38,773 nt of DNA, taken from the NCBI GenBank assembly GCA_002050435.1, contig MWYV01000024.1, forward strand, positions 1 to 38,773, in the 5' to 3' direction. The translations under genes and the position numbers were made by a program. This stretch comes from Chitinophagales bacterium 33-2 (GTDB taxonomy: Bacteria > Bacteroidota > Bacteroidia > Chitinophagales > Chitinophagaceae). The notes beneath the pieces were generated by a model. The model did no database searches. It was not told where the DNA came from and worked only from the letters and a program-made list of their open reading frames with translations. This document shows, in pieces, positions 1 to 8,160 of the stretch (position 1 is its first letter; the number at the start of each line of letters is the position of its first letter).

Positions 1-18
1 CTTCCATGACGAGCCGAG

Positions 19-435
19 TTGCCTGTTGGAGCCACTTATGAAGAAAATGCTTTGACCAGGGCAGAAGCACTGATCCGTACAGGCAGTGTTGAACTGGGGC
101 TGGCATTAATAGATGCAGTTCGGCAATACCAGAATGCCCAGTTGCCGGCAGTTGCAGGTGCAGGGCTTACGCTGGCGCAGGCCTTACAGGAATTATATAG
201 TGAAAGAAGAATCGCCATGTTTTTAAAGAATACTTCATTCTATGATTACAGACGTTTTGGATTTGCATGTAAGAATTGCCAGCGTACAGGAGTTGTGGTG
301 CTGGGCCCGGGAGGCGCAGTCAATACGAATGCTACCATCGTGTACAATTACATGGATTATTTTGATGTGCCCCAAAATGAACTGGACTTTAATACGCCTG
401 GTGCGGGATCAGCGCCGGTAGTATTTCCATTATAA
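19..435 (+). CDS. SusD/RagB-family outer-membrane lipoprotein, C-terminal fragment (5' end outside window)
   Basis: This is the last ~135 residues of a SusD-like substrate-binding lipoprotein that would sit on a SusC transporter at the cell surface. The fragment shows the typical C-terminal SusD pattern: a TRAEALIRTGS helix, a LIDAVRQYQNAQL helix, then the QALQELYSERRIAMF and FYDYRRFGF segments that correspond to the family's 'ERR.E....G.R..D..R' signature. The N-terminal part lies outside the window. The frame is closed by a TGA at 7-9, so the open frame begins only at a TTG at 19; frame 2 upstream (F-H-D-E-P) could be the natural continuation, which would mean a one-base frame break near 15-18 or a sequence error. 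It ends just before a strong terminator. Family assignment is confident; whether the gene is intact is not known. Confidence 0.8.
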   Translation: MPVGATYEENALTRAEALIRTGSVELGLALIDAVRQYQNAQLPAVAGAGLTLAQALQELYSERRIAMFLKNTSFYDYRRFGFACKNCQRTGVVVLGPGGAVNTNATIVYNYMDYFDVPQNELDFNTPGAGSAPVVFPL

Positions 436-447
436 TATTTCCAGAAC

Positions 448-480
448 AAAAAAAGAGAAGCTCAGTGCTTCTCTTTTTTT
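448..480 (+). terminator. Rho-independent terminator after the SusD fragment, probably bidirectional
   Basis: A perfect inverted repeat pairs 448-461 (seven A, then GAGAAGC) with 467-480 (GCTTCTC, then seven T) around the loop TCAGT. With A on one flank and T on the other it can terminate transcription from both sides. It lies between the end of the SusD fragment at 435 and the end of the convergent LytTR gene at 525. Confidence 0.92.
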
Positions 481-524
481 GTTTATTACAAGGTCAAAAA
501 AATAAGGAATCATGCGATCGTTGT

Positions 525-926
525 TCACTCTTCATATATCCATTTCTTGAAAAGGGGCGCATTTTCCTGGCTCACGATGATCTGGTGTCCGTTGCCAGGC
601 AGAGTAAGATAGATTTCAAGCTTTACCTTTTCATAAGATTTAAAAGAACGGACAAATTGAATGTTGATCAGGTATTTTCTGTTGGCCCTGAAAAACAATG
701 CAGGATCCAATTCTTCTTCAAGCGCAGACAAATGCTTATCACATAAATATTTCTTTTCTTCTTTGTCAACAGCAATGATAATCGTATTGTCCCGGTATAT
801 ATAGGCGATGTCTTCTATTTTAAGCGCAATATTCTCGTTGCCTTTCCTGACAATAAGCCTTGTCTTTTTCTTTTTCATAGATGTTGTTACTTCCATTTCT
901 CCATGATTTGTTTCGTAAATTATCAT
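525..926 (-). CDS. Stand-alone LytTR-type DNA-binding regulator
   Basis: This small protein (133 residues from the start at 926; 117 from an in-frame ATG at 878) is essentially one LytTR DNA-binding domain. Visible marks are the IVRKGNENIALKIEDIAYIYRDN start, the LSALEEELDPALFFRANRKYLIN core with the family's 'F.R.nR.yliN' motif, and a VSQENAPLFKKWI end. There is no receiver domain and no membrane segment, so it is not a classical response regulator; such single-domain proteins are known in Bacteroidota. It stands between two SusC/D loci and is transcribed divergently from susC, which suggests local regulation. Repeats resembling LytTR sites occur in the shared intergenic region at 988-1028. 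The exact start is uncertain. Confidence 0.82.
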   Translation of the reverse strand: MIIYETNHGEMEVTTSMKKKKTRLIVRKGNENIALKIEDIAYIYRDNTIIIAVDKEEKKYLCDKHLSALEEELDPALFFRANRKYLINIQFVRSFKSYEKVKLEIYLTLPGNGHQIIVSQENAPLFKKWIYEE

Positions 927-1320
927 TCCATTCTTTAAATCCTTTGTCCTGAATTGCTAACTTGATAAACGGAAACTATGGATGTTGAACGTTCATTTAA
1001 CCATCTTTTCCTTTGAACCAATGTTCATTTATTACATGAAATCATGGATATGTTAAAGAAGTCAAAATGCTTTTATTGTTGATTGCATTCCTTCCTAAAA
1101 AATTCTCCTCCGGATTTTTCGCTGTTTGCTCATACCGGTTTGTTGCGTGTTGACAAGAGTGGAGATGTCCTGTTTTATAAGAAACCATTTTAACAACCGC
1201 GGAATCTCAGTTGTAATATTTCATATTTCATTTCAGAAATTTCATGCTTAGGATTTTAAGCAACTGCTTGCTGAGACAAATATTATGAATTTGCGGTCTT
1301 TCAAACAAATGTAAAAGCTG
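927..1320. promoter_or_regulatory. Divergent LytTR / susC control region
   Basis: This 394-bp gap has no convincing gene. It should hold the promoters of the LytTR gene and of susC. No exact TAnnTTTG element was found. What can be seen: two near-identical repeats, AACGTTCATTTA (988-999) and AATGTTCATTTA (1020-1031), 32 bp apart; a tandem heptamer TATTTCA-TATTTCA at 1217-1230 followed by the odd palindrome ATTTC-A-GAAAT at 1230-1240; and an AT-rich run into the susC start. The repeats are candidate operator sites. Confidence 0.45.
988..1028 (+). promoter_or_regulatory. Candidate LytTR binding site pair
   Basis: AACGTTCAT at 988-996 matches the general LytTR half-site pattern [TA][AC][CA]GTTN[AG][TG] at every position, and AATGTTCAT at 1020-1028 matches at all but one. 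They are direct repeats 32 bp apart (about three helical turns), farther apart than the roughly 21 bp usual for LytTR pairs. The site lies 62 bp upstream of the LytTR gene start and about 290 bp before susC. The assignment is inference from the motif and the location. Confidence 0.35.
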
Positions 1321-4300
1321 ATGAGAAAAATTTTAATCCTAATGGGACTGCTTGTGTTGTGTGCACAGCTATGGGCCCAAAACAAAACAGTTACCGGACG
1401 TGTTACAGATGCGCAGGGTATTGGTATTGGCGATGCATCTGTAATTGTTAAGGGCACTTCAATTGGTACTACCACTGCCGCAGATGGTACATTCACATTA
1501 AGTGTTCCTTCTACCGCCACAACACTATTATTTACTTCAGTAGGTTTTGATGCCGCTGAATTCTCAATTGTAAACCGAAATACCGTCACCGTATCGCTTG
1601 CTACCGCTGCCAATGCAGTGGACGAGGTGATTGTAGTGGCCTATGGAACTGCAAGACGCCAGACTTTTACTGGTTCTGCATCCACGGTGAAAGGTGAAGA
1701 TATCAGCAAGCAGCAGGTATCCAATATTACCAAATCACTTGAAGGATTGGTTCCGGGTTTGAAAGCAACTGCCGGTTCAGGTCAGCCTGGATCTGGTGCA
1801 TCTATCAGGATCCGCGGTATTGGCTCCATCAGCGCATCTAGTGCACCGTTGTATGTAGTAGATGGAGTTCCTTATGGTGGAGATATTTCTGCTATCAATC
1901 CTAATGATGTTGAATCAATCAGCGTACTAAAGGACGCAGCTTCTGCAGCTTTATATGGAGCACGTGGTTCCAATGGTGTGATCCTGATCACAACTAAAAA
2001 AGGAAAGGGTGCACCCCGGTTTGAATTACAGGCACGTTATGGTGTTAATTCAAGAGGTATTCCTGAATATGATGTGATAAGAGATCCGGCGCAATTCCTG
2101 GAAGTGTATTGGGAATCGCTGAAAAATGAGGCAATGGCACGCTCTGTAAATCCACTGAGCGAATCCGCTGCTCGTGCTTATGCGAGTGCTAACCTGATTC
2201 CAAAAGTGGGTGGATACAATCCATTTAATGTGGCACCAGGATTGTTGATTGATCCTGCAACAGGAAAAGTGAATCCGAATGCCAAACTCCTTTACCAGGA
2301 CGACTGGGAAAAAGAATTGTTTGAACCCCGTCCACGACAGGAATATGTAGGTACACTTTCAGGTTCTTCAGAAAAAACCCGCTACTACCTCACATTCGGG
2401 TACCTGAATGATAAAGGATATGTAATCAAATCTGATTTTACCCGGGTTAACAGCAGGTTGAATCTTGAACAGGAAGTGAATACATGGTTGCGTGTAGGAT
2501 TCAACGCAGCGTATGCTAACTCGAAACAGGCTACTACCAATGAGCAGAATAGTGCTTACCAGAATCCATTCAATTTCACGCGCAACATTGCACCCATTTA
2601 TCCTGTTTATCTCAGGAATGCGCAGGGTGAATTTGTGCTGGGCAGTGATGGCAAGAGATTGTATGATTTCGGTAATGGCGTAATGGGTACAAGACAATTT
2701 GTTGCTACTGAAAATCCCAGGGCCACTTTAGATTACGATATCAATACCTATAATGCTGATAATTTAAGTGGAAGAGCTTTTGCAGAGTTTAAGATCCTGC
2801 CTGATCTCAGACTTACAATTAATTATGGCATGGATCTGAATAACTATGGAGAGGTGTCTTTCCAGACACCACTATTTGGTAATGCAGCCAGTGTGAGTGG
2901 TCGTGGTTCGGTGGACCGCGGTCGTGACCTGACAACAAATATTAACCAGTTGGTGAACTACAATAAAAGGTTTGGTGATCATAACCTGGATTTTCTTCTT
3001 GGACATGAATCTTATTTATTAAGGCAAGAATTTCTAACGGGATCAAAGGAAAATTTTCTTCTTCCACAAAATCCGCAATTAGGTAATGGAGTATCCATTC
3101 AATCGCTTTCTTCTTCTGAAGACGAATATTCGGTTGAAGGATATTTCGGACAAGTAAAATATGACTTCAAAAGTAAATACCTGCTGAGTGGAAGCATCAG
3201 GAGAGATGGTTCCAGCAGGTTTGCACCGGAAAACCGCTGGGGAACTTTCTACAGTGTCGGTGCGGGATATGTTATTTCGGAAGAAGACTTTATGAAAGGT
3301 ATTCCATGGATCAATATGCTGAAATTTAAAGCCAGCTATGGTATTCGTGGTAACGATGCATTCAATAATTATTATCCTTACCTGGACCAGTTCAGTGTTG
3401 TAAACAATAACGGACAGATTGGTCTAGGATTTACATACAAAGGCACCTATGATTTGACTTGGGAAAAGAACAGGGATCTGGATATCGGAGCCGAGTTCCG
3501 GATCTTCAACAGGATCACTGGTGGGGTTACTTATTTCAAGCGTAGCATCTATGATCTTTTATTCAATGTACCTCAGGCACTATCAACCGGTATTACTTCT
3601 GTACCTCTGAATGTAGGTAATATGGAGAACTGGGGATGGGAATCTGAAGTCAATGTTGATTTTGTAAGGTCGAAAGACTGGAATATTAGTCTAGGTGTAA
3701 ATGCTTCAACATTTCAGAACAAGATCACCAGGCTGCACGAGATCAACAGGGAGCAGGGAATTACTACAGGTAATTTCAAATACATGGAAGGCAAATCAAT
3801 TTATGAGTTTTATACCTGGCGCTATGCTGGTGTAGATGCTTCAACAGGAAGAGCCCTATTTTATAAAGACGAACTGGGTGCTGATAATAAACCAACAGGA
3901 AAATTATTGACCACGCAGGTGAATTCTGAAGCTACCCGTTACTATACCGGAAAAACTGCCTTTAATGATCTTTTTGGCGGTGCCAACCTGAATGTGCGTT
4001 TCAAGTCCTTTGACTTCTCTGTTTTGTCTTCCTATGCCATTGGTGGTTATGTGTATGATAACAATTACCGGGGGCTGATGTATGCAGGTGGTGGAGTGAT
4101 TACTACATGGCACAAGGATATAGAAAACAGGTGGAGAAAACCAGGAGATGTTACAAACGTTCCAATGGTACTTGACAATTATCAGGATGCCAATTCTCCT
4201 TCTGACCGCTGGCTGATCAGTGCCTCTTATTTTGATATCAGGAATATTTCCATCGGATACTCACTTCCTACTTCATTAACAAAGAGGGTTAGCCTTGGTG

Positions 4301-4449
4301 CAACCAGGTTTTATGTGACCGCTGATAATGTTTACATGTTCAGTGCAAGAAAAGGATTAGATCCTAGACAATCATTTACAGGTACCATCGGCAATGTTTA
4401 TTCTCCAATCAGAACCATTTCAGTTGGCCTGTCAACATCCATCAATTAA
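1321..4449 (+). CDS. SusC/RagA-family TonB-linked outer-membrane transporter
   Basis: This 1042-residue protein is the outer-membrane pore of a SusCD pair, which opens to import a bound nutrient using energy from TonB. A signal peptide (residues 1-20, ending LCAQLWAQ) is followed by a carboxypeptidase-regulatory-like beta domain (about 22-105; VTGRVTDAQGIGIGDASVIV), a TonB plug domain (about 110-235) with the SusC hallmarks VVDGVPYG and LKDAASAALYGARGSNGVI, and a long beta-barrel to the C-terminus. No N-terminal STN domain is present, so it is probably not coupled to an anti-sigma factor. Length is normal for the family. The susD gene follows after 10 bp, so the two are co-transcribed. The substrate cannot be read from the sequence. 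Confidence 0.95.
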   Translation: MRKILILMGLLVLCAQLWAQNKTVTGRVTDAQGIGIGDASVIVKGTSIGTTTAADGTFTLSVPSTATTLLFTSVGFDAAEFSIVNRNTVTVSLATAANAVDEVIVVAYGTARRQTFTGSASTVKGEDISKQQVSNITKSLEGLVPGLKATAGSGQPGSGASIRIRGIGSISASSAPLYVVDGVPYGGDISAINPNDVESISVLKDAASAALYGARGSNGVILITTKKGKGAPRFELQARYGVNSRGIPEYDVIRDPAQFLEVYWESLKNEAMARSVNPLSESAARAYASANLIPKVGGYNPFNVAPGLLIDPATGKVNPNAKLLYQDDWEKELFEPRPRQEYVGTLSGSSEKTRYYLTFGYLNDKGYVIKSDFTRVNSRLNLEQEVNTWLRVGFNAAYANSKQATTNEQNSAYQNPFNFTRNIAPIYPVYLRNAQGEFVLGSDGKRLYDFGNGVMGTRQFVATENPRATLDYDINTYNADNLSGRAFAEFKILPDLRLTINYGMDLNNYGEVSFQTPLFGNAASVSGRGSVDRGRDLTTNINQLVNYNKRFGDHNLDFLLGHESYLLRQEFLTGSKENFLLPQNPQLGNGVSIQSLSSSEDEYSVEGYFGQVKYDFKSKYLLSGSIRRDGSSRFAPENRWGTFYSVGAGYVISEEDFMKGIPWINMLKFKASYGIRGNDAFNNYYPYLDQFSVVNNNGQIGLGFTYKGTYDLTWEKNRDLDIGAEFRIFNRITGGVTYFKRSIYDLLFNVPQALSTGITSVPLNVGNMENWGWESEVNVDFVRSKDWNISLGVNASTFQNKITRLHEINREQGITTGNFKYMEGKSIYEFYTWRYAGVDASTGRALFYKDELGADNKPTGKLLTTQVNSEATRYYTGKTAFNDLFGGANLNVRFKSFDFSVLSSYAIGGYVYDNNYRGLMYAGGGVITTWHKDIENRWRKPGDVTNVPMVLDNYQDANSPSDRWLISASYFDIRNISIGYSLPTSLTKRVSLGATRFYVTADNVYMFSARKGLDPRQSFTGTIGNVYSPIRTISVGLSTSIN

Positions 4450-4459
4450 AAAAAAAATT

Positions 4460-5923
4460 ATGAAGAAATACTCGCTTTTATTGTTCCTGGTGGGAAGCCT
4501 TGTTTCCTGTAAAAAAAGTTTCCTCGACAGGCAGCCTTCTTCCGGAACCCTCACGTCGGCCCAGGTGAGCCAGCTTGCAGCTTCATCACCTCAGGCTTTA
4601 TTAAAACTGGAAGATGCATCCATCCGTGGGATCTATGCTTTCATGAGACAATATGCTACCTATGGGTCAAGCCACGATGATTTCGGACAAAAGGCTGTTG
4701 ATTTTGGCCTGGATCTTATGACCGAGGACCTGGTGCAGACCACTTTTTCATGGTTTGGATATGATTATATCCATGATAACCGGAATGCAAATTACCGTCG
4801 CCCAACCATGATCTGGAATTTTTATTACAAGATCATCTATAACACAAATTTAATTCTTGACCAGATCGAGCCTGGCATATCAGATCCCGCATTGAGGGCG
4901 ATCAGGGGACAGGCTCTGGCATTGCGCGCGTATGCTTATCATAACCTCGTAAAATTGTTTCAAAAAACCTATAAGGGAAATGAATCTGCAAAAGGGGTTC
5001 CAATTTATACCAGCATTGCAACGCTTGAAGCAAAGCCACGTGCTTCTGTAAGTGAAGTATACACACAGATCGTTACTGATATCAATGATGCTATTGCAGC
5101 GCTTCAAGGTTTCAACAGACCCACAAAGGAACTGATCGATCAGAAGGTGGCTTATGCGATCCAGGCCAGGGTATTCCTGAGCATGGAAAGATGGAGTGAT
5201 GCCGAAACTGCTGCAAAAAATGCAAGGCAGGGATATGTTTTGATGTCGCCGGCAGAATACCAGAGCGGTTTCAATAACCTGAATAATGGTGAATGGATGT
5301 GGGGTTCAAATATCGATGCACAGTCTACCACCATTTATGCATCTTTCTTTTCGATGATCGATAATACAACCCCGGGTTATGCGGGTGCATTACAAGCCTA
5401 CATTTTGATAAGTAAAAAATTATATGACGCAATACCGGCAACTGATATCCGTAAGAATCTATTTAATGATCCAGCAAAAACCCTTGCTCCCAATCTTCCT
5501 GCTTACGCACAATTGAAATTCAGGGATCCGGGTGGATTTACAGGTGATTATTCTTTTTTCCGGGTATCAGAAATGTACCTGATCGAAGCGGAAGCGCAGG
5601 CCAGGCAAAATAATTTTACAGGTGCTGCACAAACCTTGTTTCAGGTGGTAAGCAAAAGAAATCCTGCCTATACTCTATCTACGAATACGGGGACTGCACT
5701 GATCGACGAGATCCTGCTGCAGAAAAGAATTGAGCTTTGGGGTGAGGGCGTAACTTTTTATGATATCAAACGCCTGAATATGGGTATCGACAGAACCGGA
5801 AGCAACCATGTTCCTTCTGCCGTTCTTGTAATCCCTGCAGGTGATCCAAGATTTACCTATCAGATCCCATTAAGAGAATTACAGTCCAATCCAAACATTA
5901 CGGAAGCGGACCAGAACCCATAA
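4460..5923 (+). CDS. SusD/RagB-family nutrient-binding outer-membrane lipoprotein
   Basis: This 487-residue lipoprotein caps the SusC pore and binds the substrate. The start is the ATG at 4460, giving a lipoprotein signal peptide with lipobox LVSC and Cys17 followed by KKSFLDRQPSS, the usual SusD N-terminus; a longer reading from 4394 would overlap susC and lacks a signal. TPR-like helices follow (ALRAIRGQALALRAYAYHNLVKLF), and the C-terminal segment has RVSEMYLIEAEAQAR and LLQKRIELWGEGVTFYDIKRL, both SusD signatures. It lies 10 bp after susC and is followed by a hairpin terminator. The substrate is unknown. The protein is complete, unlike the fragment at the left end of the window. Confidence 0.95.
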   Translation: MKKYSLLLFLVGSLVSCKKSFLDRQPSSGTLTSAQVSQLAASSPQALLKLEDASIRGIYAFMRQYATYGSSHDDFGQKAVDFGLDLMTEDLVQTTFSWFGYDYIHDNRNANYRRPTMIWNFYYKIIYNTNLILDQIEPGISDPALRAIRGQALALRAYAYHNLVKLFQKTYKGNESAKGVPIYTSIATLEAKPRASVSEVYTQIVTDINDAIAALQGFNRPTKELIDQKVAYAIQARVFLSMERWSDAETAAKNARQGYVLMSPAEYQSGFNNLNNGEWMWGSNIDAQSTTIYASFFSMIDNTTPGYAGALQAYILISKKLYDAIPATDIRKNLFNDPAKTLAPNLPAYAQLKFRDPGGFTGDYSFFRVSEMYLIEAEAQARQNNFTGAAQTLFQVVSKRNPAYTLSTNTGTALIDEILLQKRIELWGEGVTFYDIKRLNMGIDRTGSNHVPSAVLVIPAGDPRFTYQIPLRELQSNPNITEADQNP

Positions 5924-5933
5924 ATAAAATGAT

Positions 5934-5963
5934 CAGGACCGCTTAGGGCGGTCCTGGTTTTTT
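5934..5963 (+). terminator. Rho-independent terminator between susD and the lipoprotein gene
   Basis: A perfect 9-bp stem, CAGGACCGC (5934-5942) with GCGGTCCTG (5948-5956), closes a TTAGG loop and is followed by a T run at 5958-5963. It lies 10 bp after the susD stop and 23 bp before the next gene, so it probably lowers rather than abolishes expression of that gene relative to susCD. Confidence 0.88.
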
Positions 5964-5986
5964 CAATCATTTAAAAGAACGAACAG

Positions 5987-6829
5987 ATGCGACAAATCAT
6001 TTTATTTTTAACCACAGTAGTTTTGCTGGGCACTTATGCATGTAAAAAGGAAGAAACTTTTATTCCTCCAGGTTTTGCACAGATCCTGAAGAATACAGCT
6101 GTTGATAACTACTATATACAGAACAATCCGAATTCTGTTTATAAAATTCCAATCGGTTTGTCTACGGTTTCTGATAAGGACAGGACGATCAATTTTACAG
6201 TTACCTCTCCAACAGGTGCCGTACTCGGTACTCAGTATTCGTTGTCGCACAACAATTCAATAACGATTCCAGCAGGAGAAGTACTTGATACAATTGAGAT
6301 CCGCGGCCTGTTTGCAGGTTATCCAACCGGAAGAAAAGACACCCTGGTGGTAAAACTTTCAGGAGGAGATGTGGATATTGAAAGCGGCAGACAGGAATTT
6401 AAACTTGTCTTGCAAAAGTATTGCGACGTAATCCTTGCTGCGCTGAATGGAAGTTATCCCAATACCAGGGAGAGTTATAGTAATGGAACCTCGCCATACG
6501 GGCCTTATACCACACTAGTAAAGAACCTGACAATGATCGCAGGAAGTACTACAAAAGCGGAGGGTTTTATTGAAAATATTTATAACGATGGATGGAATGA
6601 TATTAAAGTAATCCTTGACTGGACGAATCCAGCTAATTTTACAGCAACCATTCCCTTGCAGGCAACAGGAAAAAATTATTCTGGTCCAACAAGTGTACGC
6701 TCCCACGCTGGAAAAGTCAATACTTTTTCTTCCTGCGACCAGAGCATTACTGTAACCATTCAGTTAACCAATGCTGCAGGTACTGCTATACTCGACCAGG
6801 ATTACCAGGTCAGGCTTAAGAAACAATAA
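5987..6829 (+). CDS. SusCD-associated surface lipoprotein of unknown function (SusE-like position)
   Basis: This 280-residue protein has a lipoprotein signal (GTYAC, Cys19) followed by KKEE, which resembles the lysine/acid-rich surface-export signal of Bacteroidota lipoproteins; it is therefore probably exposed on the cell. The N-terminal half (about 40-145) looks like a beta-sandwich with a Calx-beta or DUF4843-like pattern (TVTSPTGAVLGTQYSL, TIPAGEVLDTIEIRGL, RKDTLVVKLSG). The C-terminal half (about 150-280) is a second all-beta domain beginning after a Cys. It is the third gene of the susCD operon, the place usually held by an accessory binding lipoprotein such as SusE. No catalytic motif is visible. 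Family naming is tentative; lipoprotein status and operon role are well supported. Confidence 0.72.
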   Translation: MRQIILFLTTVVLLGTYACKKEETFIPPGFAQILKNTAVDNYYIQNNPNSVYKIPIGLSTVSDKDRTINFTVTSPTGAVLGTQYSLSHNNSITIPAGEVLDTIEIRGLFAGYPTGRKDTLVVKLSGGDVDIESGRQEFKLVLQKYCDVILAALNGSYPNTRESYSNGTSPYGPYTTLVKNLTMIAGSTTKAEGFIENIYNDGWNDIKVILDWTNPANFTATIPLQATGKNYSGPTSVRSHAGKVNTFSSCDQSITVTIQLTNAAGTAILDQDYQVRLKKQ

Positions 6830-6848
6830 TATTTGCATACTAATTTTT

Positions 6849-6874
6849 AAAGCTGCCTTGTGCAGCTTTTTTTT
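6849..6874 (+). terminator. Rho-independent terminator ending the susCD operon
   Basis: The stem AAAGCTGC (6849-6856) pairs with GCAGCTTT (6862-6869) around the loop CTTGT and runs into an 8-T tract ending at 6874. It lies 20 bp after the lipoprotein stop codon. Confidence 0.9.
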
Positions 6875-6971
6875 GTCCTGCATTCATCAATTCATTTTGC
6901 CGTTTGTAACAGTATCTGATTTAAAGATTTTGGTTTGAGCAATCATATTTAATGGTTGGGATAGAGATCAA

Positions 6972-7125
6972 TAGGTTTGGATAAATCAGTAAAAATCAAC
7001 GATGTTATATAGGGTATTTTTGAATTCAATTTATTCTCATGTTGCGGGAACGTGGTCTCACGATCCCAAGAATTAATAATAATAAAGTAGTCCAGACAGG
7101 CGGTTTCTACCGCTTGTCTTTTTTT
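6972..7125 (+). ncRNA. Candidate small structured RNA or araC leader/attenuator
   Basis: The 336 bp between the operon terminator and araC hold no convincing gene, yet contain three things in the order expected for a short transcript. TAGGTTTG (6972-6979) matches the Bacteroidota -7 element TAnnTTTG exactly, although no well-spaced -33 partner is seen. GGGAACGTG (7046-7054) pairs with CACGATCCC (7059-7067) over a GTCT loop with a single A-A mismatch. An intrinsic terminator follows at 7095-7125. The expected transcript is about 140 nt. Because araC starts 86 bp past the terminator, it may instead be an attenuated leader of that gene. This is inference from structure only. Confidence 0.38.
7095..7125 (+). 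terminator. Rho-independent terminator with no protein gene in front of it
   Basis: GACAGGCGGT (7095-7104) pairs with ACCGCTTGTC (7109-7118) as a 10-bp stem with one G-T wobble around the loop TTCT, then seven T (7119-7125). The preceding gene already ended with its own terminator at 6849-6874, so this one must serve another transcript. Confidence 0.82.
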
Positions 7126-7210
7126 AAATCTTTTTCTATGTGATAAATGGTAAAATGCTGTTACGGGTAAGGCAGCAAATCTATCCTTCTTACTGGTCTT
7201 AAAGTTCAGT

Positions 7211-8095
7211 ATGCACATGTTTCAAAAAATATCAGCTCAAAATAAATTTCTGCTTGATAAACCGCTGTCCACAGATATTGTGTATGCATCTGAGCTGAAT
7301 GAATGGAATACAAACAATGCTTTCAGAAGTTTCTGTATTAAATATGTAATTGATGGTTGTATCAGTTATTCAGACAGCCGTTTCTATTTTGATGTCCGCT
7401 CAGGACATTACCTGATGGCATGTAAAAAGGATTACGTAAAAGGTGAACTGGTTTCTCCCCACGCTGCAAGAAGTTTCTGTATAGATATCTGTCCTGAAAC
7501 TATTGCAGAAACCTATACCATCCTTACCACAGCCAATGAAGATTTTGATAGTTACCTCGCTGGTTATTTTCATTGCCCTGAATTCATGGAAACGCTGCAC
7601 CAGGTACAATCAACTTCAATAGGCAATAAATTACTTACCCTGCTGTACAAGGTAAATTCAGGCGCAGACATTTTATTGAATAAGGAATGGTTCATTGACC
7701 TGGCAGAAAGAATGATCTATCAGGAATATGGTAATTACATGGCATTAAAAGAAATACATTCTGTGAAACCATCAACAAGAAAAGAAGTTTTGCGCCGGCT
7801 GCAGGTCGCCAAAGAATTTATTGATCATAATTACCTGCAGATCCGGTTGGTTTCAGAAGTGGCGGATCATTGCAGTATGTCGGAATATCATTTCTACCGC
7901 AGGTTCAAGGAAGTGTATAAAAGAACGCCTTACCAATACCTAACAGAAATTAAAATGCAGGCTGCCAAATCCCTGCTGTTGGAAAAAAAATATACAATCA
8001 CTGATGTTGCCAGTTTATCTGGTTTCCAGGATGTGTTTACCTTCAGTAAAGCGTTTAAAAAATTTTATGGCATTCCTCCTTCCCAGGTGAGGTAA
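7211..8095 (+). CDS. AraC-family transcriptional regulator
   Basis: This 294-residue protein has the two-helix-turn-helix AraC DNA-binding domain at its C-terminus (about 195-294): LRRLQVAKEFIDHNYLQIRL, VSEVADHCSMSEYHFYRRFK, and the second motif ITDVASLSGFQDVFTFSKAF ending YGIPPSQVR, which fits the AraC signature. The N-terminal ~190 residues have no clear domain and presumably sense a ligand or dimerise. The ATG at 7217 (third codon) is an equally possible start. Its place downstream of the susCD operon suggests, but does not prove, control of that operon. The gene has a long gene-free leader containing a terminator hairpin (7095-7125), which may govern its own expression. Confidence 0.9.
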   Translation: MHMFQKISAQNKFLLDKPLSTDIVYASELNEWNTNNAFRSFCIKYVIDGCISYSDSRFYFDVRSGHYLMACKKDYVKGELVSPHAARSFCIDICPETIAETYTILTTANEDFDSYLAGYFHCPEFMETLHQVQSTSIGNKLLTLLYKVNSGADILLNKEWFIDLAERMIYQEYGNYMALKEIHSVKPSTRKEVLRRLQVAKEFIDHNYLQIRLVSEVADHCSMSEYHFYRRFKEVYKRTPYQYLTEIKMQAAKSLLLEKKYTITDVASLSGFQDVFTFSKAFKKFYGIPPSQVR

Positions 8096-8160
8096 CGCCC
8101 CGGTTTATACATGATTACAACCTGGTTAAAATAATTTTAGGGCAATGGCGTTTAGAAAAA

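Noticed and set aside
465..746. 93-codon open frame opposite the LytTR gene
   Set aside because: It is fully antisense to a clear LytTR domain and begins inside a terminator.
4394..4459. Upstream extension of susD overlapping susC
   Set aside because: The lipoprotein signal peptide starts exactly at 4460; the extension has no signal character.
6949..7218. 89-codon open frame on the minus strand between the susCD operon and araC
   Set aside because: No signal peptide, domain or plausible composition; it is antisense to the hairpin and terminator at 7046-7125 and overlaps the araC start.
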